Assembly (NCBI GenBank): GCA_002375205.1
Contig: DFLL01000040.1
Location: forward strand, 1-58,383
Length of the DNA: 58,383 bases
Reading direction: 5' to 3'
Origin: Caryophanales bacterium UBA3620
GTDB lineage: Bacteria > Bacillota_I > Bacilli_A > RF39 > UBA660
Shown: one piece after another, positions 17,327-25,147 of the stretch
Position numbering within the stretch: position 1 is the first letter of the stretch
How the letters are laid out: each line of letters begins with the position of its first letter
Notes under the pieces: model-generated
The model's input: only the letters and a program-made list of their open reading frames with translations
Database searches by the model: none
Told to the model about the DNA's origin: nothing
Translations under genes and position numbers: made by a program

Positions 17327-18565
17327 TTACTTTTCAATAGGTAATTTAATTTTTACAGTAGTTCCTTTATTTAATACTGAGTCATAAATAAGTGTTCCTC
17401 CATGGGCTTCAATTATTTCATTTGACAAAGCCACTCCCAAGCCAGTACCAGATGGCTTTGTTGTATAAAACATTTCTTTTACTTTTATTAGTGTATCACT
17501 AGACATTCCTATTCCATCATCTACTACAATTATTTCAATATAATTTGCTATTTTTTTTGTTTCTATTTTTATTGTCCCATTTTTTTCGATTGCTTCAGCA
17601 CTATTTTTTAAAATATTAACCAATACTTGTTTTAATCTGTCATAATCACCATTTATAAAGATGTTATTATTAGAATTATTATATAATATTTTTATTCCTC
17701 TAGTTTTACATATCATATTAAATGATTCATGTGTATCTTCTAACAAATCATTAATGCTTATTTTTTCTTTACTTATTTTTATTTTATTGAATTGAATAAA
17801 ATCTGTCATTATATTTAAACTTCTATCTATTTCTTCTTGCATTATTCTTATATATTTTTCTGATTTTTCCCTTTTATTTAAATCCATTATTTCTAAATAC
17901 CCTTTACATACCGCTAATGGATTTTTTATTTCATGTGTTAATTTAAACAATGCATTTTTCATTTTTTTATCTTTTTCTAATGATTTTATGGTAAAATTCA
18001 GTTTTTGTACCTTTTCTATTGTTTTAAATATATAGACTATAAAAAAAGTTATAGTATGATAAATAAATACTAATATTATTAATATAATAACATCATTTAT
18101 AGTTGCACCTGTTTCTAAAAAGAAATATTCAAAAGATAGAAAAAAGCCCTGAAGTACCGCTGTTGATAAAATAAAGTTATTTATCGATAATTTTTTTTTA
18201 TTTGCAAATAGATATAGTACGAAATATGAGAAATACTTTATGAAAGTTACTGCTAATAATAATTCTGAAATTTGATAGCAATAGATTATATTAATAAGAG
18301 ATAAAGAAAAGGCAAAAAAAGGTTTTTTCTTTATAAAAGATATAACAATTGGGATATTACAAAACAATAATATTTTATTGTTTGAAGTAATTATTCCAAA
18401 TCTCAGGCATAAATATAGTGATGTAAGTAATGCTAATTTTAATATTGAATCATTGCAGTTTTTTGAAATATTATCTTTGTATATGCTAAGTAAAAGATAT
18501 AACAATAATGGAAACGTTATAAATATTATATTTAATATGATATCTTTAAAAATTGTTATTTCCAT
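17327..18565 (-). CDS. Sensor histidine kinase, KinB-like
   Basis: 412 aa. Five to six membrane segments fill the first 185 residues with no large outer loop. A dimerisation domain follows with phospho-acceptor His in LTHEIKNPL, then a HATPase domain with the N box (NILKNSAEAI), G1 (DDGIGM) and G2 (GTGLGVAL). This polytopic layout and the H-box match sporulation kinase KinB, which feeds the Spo0F-Spo0B-Spo0A phosphorelay. No response regulator is adjacent, as usual for phosphorelay kinases. AGAGGTGAT precedes the ATG. Three tandem 0A boxes overlap the promoter, so Spo0A probably feeds back on it. The sporulation role is inferred. Confidence 0.8.
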   Translation of the reverse strand: MEITIFKDIILNIIFITFPLLLYLLLSIYKDNISKNCNDSILKLALLTSLYLCLRFGIITSNNKILLFCNIPIVISFIKKKPFFAFSLSLINIIYCYQISELLLAVTFIKYFSYFVLYLFANKKKLSINNFILSTAVLQGFFLSFEYFFLETGATINDVIILIILVFIYHTITFFIVYIFKTIEKVQKLNFTIKSLEKDKKMKNALFKLTHEIKNPLAVCKGYLEIMDLNKREKSEKYIRIMQEEIDRSLNIMTDFIQFNKIKISKEKISINDLLEDTHESFNMICKTRGIKILYNNSNNNIFINGDYDRLKQVLVNILKNSAEAIEKNGTIKIETKKIANYIEIIVVDDGIGMSSDTLIKVKEMFYTTKPSGTGLGVALSNEIIEAHGGTLIYDSVLNKGTTVKIKLPIEK

Positions 18566-18591
18566 CTAAAAATCACCTCTTTCTAGAGATA

Positions 18592-18634
18592 ATTATATAT
18601 GTTTATTTTGTCGATTTTTGTCGATTTTTGTCGA
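18592..18634 (-). promoter_or_regulatory. Promoter with three tandem Spo0A boxes
   Basis: The plus strand carries TTGTCGA at 18608-18614, 18618-18624 and 18628-18634, exactly ten bases apart (one helical turn); the last is TTGTCGAAA, a consensus 0A box. A TATAAT (minus strand) lies at 18592-18597, so the nearest box covers the -35 position, as in Spo0A-activated sigma-A promoters. Confidence 0.75.
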
Positions 18635-18662
18635 AAAAAATAACATTTTAAATGTTATTTTA
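18632..18662 (-). terminator. Terminator of the EIIB-like gene
   Basis: AATAACATTT and AAATGTTATT form a long stem at the end of the gene ending at 18655, and the minus strand continues with seven T before the 0A boxes. Confidence 0.75.
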
Positions 18663-18969
18663 TATCATCAATATATTTCTTTATTTTTTTCGTATCCTGC
18701 CCAAGTATTATTTTTAACTGATCCTCATATTCAACTACACCTTTTGCGCCTAATTTTAATATTCCTTCTTTATTAGCTTTTGTTACATCCTTAAGTGTAA
18801 CCTTAAATCTTGACATTTCAGCCTCAGTATCAAGAATATTTTCTTTTCCTCCTAGCAATTCCACTAATTTATTTAATTCTATTTTTACATCTTTCTTACT
18901 CATTTTAATTATAGCTAGCGCAATAAAAACAAGCACTAAAATTATTATTATATACTGATATAATTCCAT
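18655..18969 (-). CDS. Membrane-anchored EIIB(Glc)-like protein lacking the active cysteine
   Basis: 104 aa: an N-terminal membrane segment (residues 4-22) followed by a domain that follows the PTS glucose-family EIIB pattern (ELVELLGGKENI, FKVTLKD, LGAKGVV, IILG). In active EIIB the phosphorylated Cys lies in the pattern A-C-x-T-R-L-R-V; here the same site reads AEMSRFKV, with Glu instead. It cannot carry phosphate in the usual way, so a structural, sensory or regulatory role is inferred. Small proteins of this kind are annotated as PTS EIIB in several Bacilli. A 12-bp inverted repeat lies just upstream of its ribosome-binding site (AAAAGG). Confidence 0.75.
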   Translation of the reverse strand: MELYQYIIIILVLVFIALAIIKMSKKDVKIELNKLVELLGGKENILDTEAEMSRFKVTLKDVTKANKEGILKLGAKGVVEYEDQLKIILGQDTKKIKKYIDDIK

Positions 18970-18981
18970 ATACTTACCTTT

Positions 18982-19026
18982 TAAAATATAGTAAATTATC
19001 TTGAGAAGGCATTCTACTATATTTTA
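18982..19026. promoter_or_regulatory. Perfect 12-bp inverted repeat upstream of the EIIB-like gene
   Basis: TAAAATATAGTA (18982-18993) and TACTATATTTTA (19015-19026) are separated by 21 bases that include a small CTT/AAG pairing. It directly precedes the AAAAGG ribosome-binding site of the minus-strand gene. There is no T run on either side. It may be an operator or an mRNA hairpin. Confidence 0.5.
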
Positions 19027-19229
19027 TCCTTTCTTTATTTTTTATATTTTTTTTAATAAAGTATCCTAATAGCGTGTACTTTTTCCTCCTCTAATTTAAT
19101 TTTACTATTTTTTTTTAAAAAAATCTATTGAAATATTAATTTTTTATTTTTTTTATGATTTCTTTTTATGTAAAAGTGTTTAAAACATATTTTGATATCT
19201 TTTTAAGCAATTGTTGTTAATTATTTGTT
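19027..19229. other. AT-rich intergenic stretch
   Basis: About 200 bases between the EIIB-like gene and the agrB control region. Mostly T-rich on the plus strand; no gene, hairpin or repeat stands out. Confidence 0.5.
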
Positions 19230-19305
19230 TACTTCTTTGGCTTTTTTTATTTGAAGTAAGTGATTATAACGACAAATAATATTTCTTTTTTTTGAATGTT
19301 ATACT
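19230..19305 (+). promoter_or_regulatory. agrBD promoter region
   Basis: An extended -10 (TGTTATACT, 19297-19305) stands 18 bases before agrB. No -35 is present at normal spacing, which fits an activator-dependent promoter. Upstream, TACTTC (19230-19235) and GAAGTA (19253-19258) form an inverted repeat 23 bases apart. Binding of AgrA here is inferred; I do not see a clear LytTR direct repeat. Confidence 0.4.
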
Positions 19306-19323
19306 TGTATTGGTGGATAAGGT

Positions 19324-19932
19324 ATGAAAAGGAAGTTTTTGAATTTTTCGATGAAGAAAATCAAAGAAAAATATCCTGAATACACTGAAGATAAATTGGA
19401 AGAAATAGAGTATGGAATTGAATCTTTATATATACTTTTTACTAAAACTATTGTAATTTTTTTTCTTTCATATTTACTTGGGGTTATTAAAGAAGTATTT
19501 ATAATTTTAATATTCTATAATATTCTTAGAATGACTTGCTTTGGTTTACATGCAAAAACAAGTTTTCAGTGCTATATTATTTCTGGAGTTCTTTTTATTG
19601 GAGCGGGTTTTTTGTGTAAATATATTAATATTAATTACTATTTAAAAATAATTATTTCGTTATTATGTTTAATTAATATTATAATTTTTGCTCCAGCGGA
19701 TACATATAAGAGGCCTCTTATTAATAATAAAAAAAGAAGGAAATATAAAATATTATCCATTATAATAAGTCTAATATATTTTACTCTAATAATTTTATTT
19801 CATAATTATGGTTGGAATAATTATCTTTTCTTTGGACTTATTGATATAACAGTGGTGATTCATCCATTTACATACTGGATGTTTCAATTACCATACAATA
19901 ATTATAAGACATATGTCGATAAATATTATTAG
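19324..19932 (+). CDS. agrB: AgrB-like autoinducer-processing membrane peptidase
   Basis: Membrane cysteine peptidase that cleaves the C-terminal part of AgrD and forms the thiolactone. 202 aa with about five hydrophobic segments. The family catalytic residues are present: His76 in CFGLHAK and Cys83 in SFQC, with Arg69 before them, the same spacing as in Staphylococcus AgrB. The start is the ATG at 19324 behind GGTGG/AAGG. agrD follows after 32 bases, then a terminator shared with the convergent agrC. Together with AgrC and AgrA it makes a complete quorum circuit. Confidence 0.93.
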   Translation: MKRKFLNFSMKKIKEKYPEYTEDKLEEIEYGIESLYILFTKTIVIFFLSYLLGVIKEVFIILIFYNILRMTCFGLHAKTSFQCYIISGVLFIGAGFLCKYININYYLKIIISLLCLINIIIFAPADTYKRPLINNKKRRKYKILSIIISLIYFTLIILFHNYGWNNYLFFGLIDITVVIHPFTYWMFQLPYNNYKTYVDKYY

Positions 19933-19964
19933 TATGGAAAAAGAATAAAAAGGAGGTATAGAAG

Positions 19965-20081
19965 ATGTTTGCTGCATTATTATCTTGGATTGGTTCATTA
20001 TCAGCTTCTGCTGGTACAAAAGCTTGTGTAGCTTGGTTTTCAGATGAACCTAAAATGCCAAAAAGTCTACTTAATAAATAA
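19965..20081 (+). CDS. agrD: AgrD-like autoinducing peptide precursor
   Basis: 38 aa. A short amphipathic N-terminal helix (FAALLSWIGSLSASAG) is followed by TKACVAWF and the charged C-terminal tail SDEPKMPKSLLNK, whose DEP-x-x-P pattern is the AgrD recognition tail cut by AgrB. AGGAGG precedes the ATG. The single Cys21 would close the thiolactone. If AgrB cuts before Asp27, as in Clostridium perfringens, the ring is Cys-Val-Ala-Trp-Phe-Ser, six residues instead of the usual five; a cut before Ser26 would give the usual five (CVAWF). The final peptide must be determined by mass spectrometry. Confidence 0.92.
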   Translation: MFAALLSWIGSLSASAGTKACVAWFSDEPKMPKSLLNK

Positions 20082-20085
20082 TCAG

Positions 20086-20112
20086 AAAAGATCAGGGTCT
20101 CTGATCTTTTTT
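20086..20112. terminator. Bidirectional terminator between agrD and agrC
   Basis: AAAAGATCAG and CTGATCTTTT form a perfect ten-base-pair stem with loop GGTCT, A-rich on the left and T-rich on the right, between two convergent genes. Confidence 0.9.
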
Positions 20113-21424
20113 ATTCTTCACTATTTATTATTGAAATCTTCTGGATATATAATTCATCTGTTATTTTATTACTCGAAATAATTCTTTTATTTTCACTTAA
20201 TATTCTTTTTACAAGTAATAATCCATGTCCTCTATTTTTTCCTTTAGTACTATATCTTTCTTTTCCAATTTTATTTTCATCTATGGTCCCTTGATAAGTA
20301 TTCGAAACAATTATTTCAACATTATTTTTTATTAGATATATTTCAATACCTAATTTCTTTTCTTCTGATAAAGAGCTTGCTTCAATAGCATTATCTAAAT
20401 ATACGCCTATTACTCTAGCCAAATCTTTAAAATGCTTTGTATCAAGTCTCCCTATAATAGAATTTTCAATTTGTTTTGAAATATTTACTGATACATTTAT
20501 TCCTTTTCTTTCGGCTTCCGAAACTTTATAATAGAAAAAGCCTTTTAAACCGTTTGATGGCAAATATTTAAACTTGGAGTATTTACTCATTTTACTATTA
20601 ACCTTATCACCCATAATACTATCAATGTATTCTATTATTTCGTTTTCTGTTTCTTTATCTTTTATTTTACACCTAATTGTTGTTAATTCATTTCTTGTTT
20701 CATGAATTAAAGTTCTTTGTTCTTCAATATCATCTTCATAATTCTTCATTATATCTAGAAGTTCATCATATCTTTTTAGTATATTATCATTTTCTATTTT
20801 TTGTTTAAATAAATTGAAAAATATAGTTATTAGAGTAGTAATTACAATTATATAGATAATTATGTTATTACTGAATTCAAATGTACTTATTAAACTGTAA
20901 AAGAAAAAGCCGATAGAAGAAAGAGTTAGTATTCCTATTAGCAATATTTTCTTGCTTGACGATATATTTATATTGATTATTTTTTTTAGTGGTTTTTTTA
21001 TTATATATGTTATTATAATCATCAAAATGCTAACTGATAAATTACATATTATTCCACCAGCCAAGACATTATAATAATATTCTTTTTCTATACCAAGAAT
21101 ATATAATGCACCAAGTAGTGTTAACAAATCTGGAACAATAAGTATGACAAGATATATTATTGCTGAAATAAGTGAATTACCAAAATTTCTGTTAAATACT
21201 AATTTGTATGTGAGCATAAAATCCATACAAAACAATACAGTTTTCATTGTTCCATTAAATTTCAGAAAAACAACTGTATATAGACATATTATACCTAATG
21301 AAATGAGAAGATTCTTAACTATATTTCTTTTGTTTATTTTGTAGTCAAAAACAATTACACCAAATCCATAAACAGATATAAACATTGCCGCGTTACTTAA
21401 AAATACTTTAAAAATCTCCGACAC
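20111..21424 (-). CDS. agrC: AgrC-like sensor histidine kinase
   Basis: 437 aa. Six or so membrane segments over residues 1-200 form the peptide sensor, followed by a coiled linker and a GHKL kinase. The phospho-acceptor His is in LIHETRNELTTI, the N box in YLDNAIEAS, and the G box in NRGHGLLLV. This is the HPK10 layout of AgrC. It starts at a GTG with AAGGAG about 11 bases upstream and overlaps agrA by 17 bases, so the two are translationally coupled. It is the last gene of the ltaS-agrA-agrC transcript. Confidence 0.9.
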   Translation of the reverse strand: MSEIFKVFLSNAAMFISVYGFGVIVFDYKINKRNIVKNLLISLGIICLYTVVFLKFNGTMKTVLFCMDFMLTYKLVFNRNFGNSLISAIIYLVILIVPDLLTLLGALYILGIEKEYYYNVLAGGIICNLSVSILMIIITYIIKKPLKKIININISSSKKILLIGILTLSSIGFFFYSLISTFEFSNNIIIYIIVITTLITIFFNLFKQKIENDNILKRYDELLDIMKNYEDDIEEQRTLIHETRNELTTIRCKIKDKETENEIIEYIDSIMGDKVNSKMSKYSKFKYLPSNGLKGFFYYKVSEAERKGINVSVNISKQIENSIIGRLDTKHFKDLARVIGVYLDNAIEASSLSEEKKLGIEIYLIKNNVEIIVSNTYQGTIDENKIGKERYSTKGKNRGHGLLLVKRILSENKRIISSNKITDELYIQKISIINSEE

Positions 21425-22130
21425 GGTTTTTCAACTCCTTTCTAGCAGATGGAGTTAATAAATTAGTGCTATCACCATTTTTAAAATGTATCGTAAATTT
21501 TGAATACTCTATGTGTTTTATGTTATCAACATTTACTATACAGGCTTTGTGTGTTTGATAAAACATCGGGCCTAAATCTTCTTTAAGTTTTACAATTGAT
21601 TTTGTAATAAATTTTTCATTACCATTTGTTAGATGAATAATACATTTATTTTGCATTGGTGCTTTTTCAATATAGTTAATTTCCTTAAACATGATTTTAG
21701 AATAAACATGATTATAAGAAAAATTTAGTGTCTTATTTCTATACATTTTCTGAAGAATATAATTTATTGTTTCTTCAAGTCTTTCTTGGTATCTATTATA
21801 TTTTGATATAAAATCAATAGCATTTAATCTTGAATAAAATATATCATTTTTGCATTCTGAATGTGCTGTAACAAAAATAATTGGGCTATCACTATCATCT
21901 TCTCTAATTTCTGATGCAATTTCTAATCCACTTACTATTGGCAATTCTATATCCAGAATATATATTTTGTTAGTAAATTCATCTTTTATTAATTCCTTAA
22001 ATATACTATTGTATTCTGAAAACTTTTCTATTTTATATTCCATTTCATAATTCATCATAACTTTTGTTATCGTTCTGCACATTCGTTCTAATCCTTGCGC
22101 GTAATCTTCACATACAACAAATTTTAACAT
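21408..22130 (-). CDS. agrA: AgrA-like LytTR response regulator
   Basis: 240 aa. The receiver domain (1-125) has the acidic pocket CED, the phospho-acceptor Asp in YILDIELP (about residue 59) and the conserved FVTAH. A LytTR DNA-binding domain follows (about 140-238), with MFYQTHKACIVNVDNI typical of the fold. It is expected to activate agrBD and other targets when phosphorylated by AgrC. TGGAGG precedes the ATG. ltaS ends 19 bases upstream. Confidence 0.93.
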   Translation of the reverse strand: MLKFVVCEDYAQGLERMCRTITKVMMNYEMEYKIEKFSEYNSIFKELIKDEFTNKIYILDIELPIVSGLEIASEIREDDSDSPIIFVTAHSECKNDIFYSRLNAIDFISKYNRYQERLEETINYILQKMYRNKTLNFSYNHVYSKIMFKEINYIEKAPMQNKCIIHLTNGNEKFITKSIVKLKEDLGPMFYQTHKACIVNVDNIKHIEYSKFTIHFKNGDSTNLLTPSARKELKNRVGDF

Positions 22131-22149
22131 ACTTCCTCCATTTTTATAT

Positions 22150-24120
22150 TTAATTAGACCCTTCCAGTTCTTTAATCAAATCATAATAAATAATATCATT
22201 TGATATCTCAATAAGTTCTGTGGAGTGATCAACTCTCAAATTGATGTATTCTTCTGTTATGGGATCATTATTTATTGTGTATATTTCACCTTTTGGTGCA
22301 TTATAATAAATTTTTGATGTGACAAATGATCCATCACTAAATGTTACTAAATTATCTCCATCTTTTATATTCATTATATCATTTCCTAATGCGTATTTAC
22401 TTTTTATTCCTATCATATTTCCAAGTGTAGGTAAAACATCAATCATGCCAGTTGGCGTATTTATTTTAATATTAAAATTTTTTTCTTTTGTCCATATTAT
22501 AAATGGAACCTTTCTATTCAATTCATATTCATATTCATTAAAATTTATATATCCTTCATCTAATTCTGTCTTTATTTTATCATTTATAGGATCATAATTA
22601 TATAGTAAATTATATTCGTTAATATCAAGTCTAGCATCATGATCACCATAAATAACTAGAATACTATTTTCTAGTAATCCGGATTCTTCTAATTTTTCTA
22701 CAAATTCTCCAATTGCAGCATCTGCATAATGTACAGACCGAATATAATTTCCAAGTCTAGTATTATTAATATAGTTTCTTGTAATTGTCTCGTTATTAAT
22801 TGTCACATTTGTAGTTGTAGGATATTCTTCTGTTAACTCTAAATCACTAAATGGTGTGTGATTACTTAACATGATTAATAAGCTATAAAATGGGCCATTA
22901 TTTTCTTCTTTCATTTTTTTCATTATATCAATAGATTGTCTAAAAAACGATTTGTCTGAAAGACCCAATCCTATTTTTTCATCTATTATATATGAATCTT
23001 CACTATAAAATCTGTCATAACCAAGTGTTTTATGCATGATATTTCTATTCCAAAAATCCCCTTTATTTCCGTGCATACTATATGCGTAATAGCCTTTTTC
23101 TTTTAAAAGTTGTGGGATAGTAACATATTTTCTATCATAATAGTTTACAAAAACAGTTCCCCTATTTGATGGCAGAAGTGATGTATTAAAAGTAAACTCT
23201 GCATCGCTACTTGTTCCAACACCAACTTGTGAGTAAAAATTATTAAAGAAAATGCCTTCATTTGCTAATTTATTTAGGTTTGGGGTTACTTCTTTGTCAT
23301 TAAATTCTAAATTCATTGTAAAACTTTGTATGCTTTCTGCATGTATTACAATTATATTTTTTCCTTTAAATATGTCAGTAAATTCGTTATTTGTTTTTAA
23401 TGTTTTATTTTTTTCATAATATTCTTTCACTTTTCTATAGGCACTATCGTGACCAAATATTGAACTAATTCCAGGTGTTAGACTTTGTATTATGTCATCT
23501 ATTTGATATACATATGGGCCAAAATTTATAACAACTGATTCTCTATTCCACAATTTGTATAATCTTGAAAAGGCATTTGAAGGCATAATACATATTCCAA
23601 TTGATATTATAGATACAGATATTATGACTCCAATTTTTGATATTTTTTTTTCTTCCTTTTTTGTTCTATTATTTAGCTTTCGTTTATGAATATATATATA
23701 GAAAAATATTGGTTGCCAAAAATATATTATATCTATTGGTTTTAAGACATTTTCAAATACGGCATCACTAACATCTTTTACAAAAACTGTAGTTGCAAGA
23801 AGCGAAACGGAAGTAAAAGAACTATAATAGTGGTAATAAGCACTATTTGCAAAACATATCAATGTCATCAATGAAGTTAATATCATAAGATATTTTTTTC
23901 TTGATTTCTCCTTTTTTATTAAAAAAGTAAATAGAGCAAATATTAGAAGAACTCCAGCATCAACAAAAACCGCTGATAATCTTAATCCATTTTTTATAGT
24001 TATTAATCTAAGTAATATACCATTAATAGTGTTCGTAAGAACAAAAACGCTCAAATATAAATCTTTTTCTTTTAAAAATTTTAAAAAATTTTTTAGTTTG
24101 TTTTTTAATTTATTTTTCAT
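22150..24120 (-). CDS. ltaS: Lipoteichoic acid synthase-like sulfatase-fold enzyme
   Basis: 656 aa. Five membrane segments occupy about residues 20-200. The extracellular sulfatase-type domain contains IVIHAESIQSF (metal-binding Glu), the catalytic Thr in VGVGTSSDAEF, SMHGNKGDFWNR, and IYGDHDAR near the C-terminal metal site. This is the LtaS family, which polymerises glycerol phosphate from phosphatidylglycerol. The ATG at 24120 is chosen because GAGTGAG precedes it; an in-frame GTG three codons earlier overlaps that site. It is the first gene of a transcript with agrA and agrC, an arrangement I do not know from classical agr loci. Confidence 0.9.
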   Translation of the reverse strand: MKNKLKNKLKNFLKFLKEKDLYLSVFVLTNTINGILLRLITIKNGLRLSAVFVDAGVLLIFALFTFLIKKEKSRKKYLMILTSLMTLICFANSAYYHYYSSFTSVSLLATTVFVKDVSDAVFENVLKPIDIIYFWQPIFFYIYIHKRKLNNRTKKEEKKISKIGVIISVSIISIGICIMPSNAFSRLYKLWNRESVVINFGPYVYQIDDIIQSLTPGISSIFGHDSAYRKVKEYYEKNKTLKTNNEFTDIFKGKNIIVIHAESIQSFTMNLEFNDKEVTPNLNKLANEGIFFNNFYSQVGVGTSSDAEFTFNTSLLPSNRGTVFVNYYDRKYVTIPQLLKEKGYYAYSMHGNKGDFWNRNIMHKTLGYDRFYSEDSYIIDEKIGLGLSDKSFFRQSIDIMKKMKEENNGPFYSLLIMLSNHTPFSDLELTEEYPTTTNVTINNETITRNYINNTRLGNYIRSVHYADAAIGEFVEKLEESGLLENSILVIYGDHDARLDINEYNLLYNYDPINDKIKTELDEGYINFNEYEYELNRKVPFIIWTKEKNFNIKINTPTGMIDVLPTLGNMIGIKSKYALGNDIMNIKDGDNLVTFSDGSFVTSKIYYNAPKGEIYTINNDPITEEYINLRVDHSTELIEISNDIIYYDLIKELEGSN

Positions 24121-24137
24121 AATTCTCACTCATAGAA

Positions 24138-24146
24138 ATTATATCA
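24138..24146 (-). promoter_or_regulatory. Extended -10 promoter of ltaS-agrA-agrC
   Basis: The minus strand reads TGATATAAT, 17 bases upstream of the chosen ltaS ATG. Confidence 0.6.
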
Positions 24147-24152
24147 TAAAAC

Positions 24153-24175
24153 AAAAAAAATGTGAATAAATCACA
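24153..24175 (-). terminator. rpmE terminator
   Basis: TGTGA/TCACA stem with a five-base loop immediately after the rpmE stop, followed by eight T on the minus strand. Confidence 0.8.
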
Positions 24176-24385
24176 TTATTTTTCATCTGTAAAGCCAAAT
24201 TTTTTATTAAATTTTTCTACTTGTCCCTTTTTAGAGCCTATATTTTGCTTTCCAGTATAAAATGGATGACAAGAAGAACAAACTTCAACTTGAATATTTT
24301 CTTTTGTAGACATTGTCTTGAATGTATTGCCACATGCACAAGTAACAGTTGCTTCTACATAATTTGGATGAATGTTTTTTTTCAT
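24176..24385 (-). CDS. rpmE: Ribosomal protein bL31 (zinc form)
   Basis: 69 aa, starting MKKNIHPNY, which is the conserved family N-terminus. The Cys residues of TCACG and VCSSCH form the zinc site of the C+ type of L31; HPFYTGKQ is diagnostic. The ATG at 24385 is chosen because GGAAGGAG lies just upstream. A promoter lies about 50 bases upstream, and the leader contains a small ATGAC/GTCAT hairpin that may be a remnant of L31 autoregulation. Confidence 0.97.
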   Translation of the reverse strand: MKKNIHPNYVEATVTCACGNTFKTMSTKENIQVEVCSSCHPFYTGKQNIGSKKGQVEKFNKKFGFTDEK

Positions 24386-24401
24386 TTTTCTCTCCTTCCG
24401 C

Positions 24402-24447
24402 CATGACAAAAAGTCATAGTAATAAAATTACGAAGTATATTATATCA
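24402..24447 (-). promoter_or_regulatory. rpmE promoter and leader hairpin
   Basis: The minus strand reads TGATATAAT (24439-24447), and the short leader holds an ATGAC-AAAAA-GTCAT hairpin (about 24403-24417) next to the ribosome-binding site. The promoter overlaps the stop codon of the gene upstream. Confidence 0.5.
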
Positions 24448-25125
24448 GGTATTTTTTATTTTTTCAATAATTATTTGTGAAATTTTTTCATAACCGCTAA
24501 AATTTGGAACAAATGATTCTTTACTATTAAAATATTTGGGATTGTTATTAAAGTAATCAGAAAGATTAATAAATTCATAATTGTATTTTTTACATAGTTC
24601 TTTTAATTTATAATTTGTGTAATTAAATATGTCATTATTTTTCTCAGTTATGTTGTAATATCCAAGTATAAATACATTTTGATGATGAAATGCATTAATG
24701 TATTCTAAAAGTTTGCTATAATTGTTTACCATATTATCTGAATATGTATATATGTTTTGGGTATTATTATTTAGTCTATAGTATAAATCATTCATTCCTA
24801 ATGATATTGTTATTATATCCGCCTTTTTAATTAGGTAATTGAGAGATTCATTATTTTTCCTTTCATTGTACTCAAGTATTTTTATTACATCAACAATTCT
24901 GTAATCACTGCTTGTGAAAGTATCATTATATTTTTTTAATAGATTATTATTTTTTAAGTAATCTCTAACGAAATCGTTATAACCATATGTCATTATTCCA
25001 ATACTGTCGACCCCTTTTGATAGCGAATCTCCTATCGTGAGATAGTATTTTTTTTTATCTGCTGTAACATTATATATATAATAGCATGATAAAAAAAGAA
25101 TTAATATCAATATTACCTTTTTCAT
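24445..25125 (-). CDS. SGNH/GDSL hydrolase-like secreted protein
   Basis: 226 aa. An N-terminal hydrophobic segment (residues 3-20) exports or anchors the protein. The nucleophile block reads TIGDSLSKG, and block III reads SLGMNDLYY, both typical of SGNH esterases. The last block, which normally carries the catalytic Asp-x-x-His before PNxxGY, reads FVPNFSGYEKIS here, with Val in place of His. The enzyme may therefore be impaired or use another base. It lies 22 bases after murA on the same strand, so a wall-related role is plausible. Confidence 0.75.
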   Translation of the reverse strand: MKKVILILILFLSCYYIYNVTADKKKYYLTIGDSLSKGVDSIGIMTYGYNDFVRDYLKNNNLLKKYNDTFTSSDYRIVDVIKILEYNERKNNESLNYLIKKADIITISLGMNDLYYRLNNNTQNIYTYSDNMVNNYSKLLEYINAFHHQNVFILGYYNITEKNNDIFNYTNYKLKELCKKYNYEFINLSDYFNNNPKYFNSKESFVPNFSGYEKISQIIIEKIKNT

Positions 25126-25147
25126 ATTCCACCTACTTAAAGTATAT

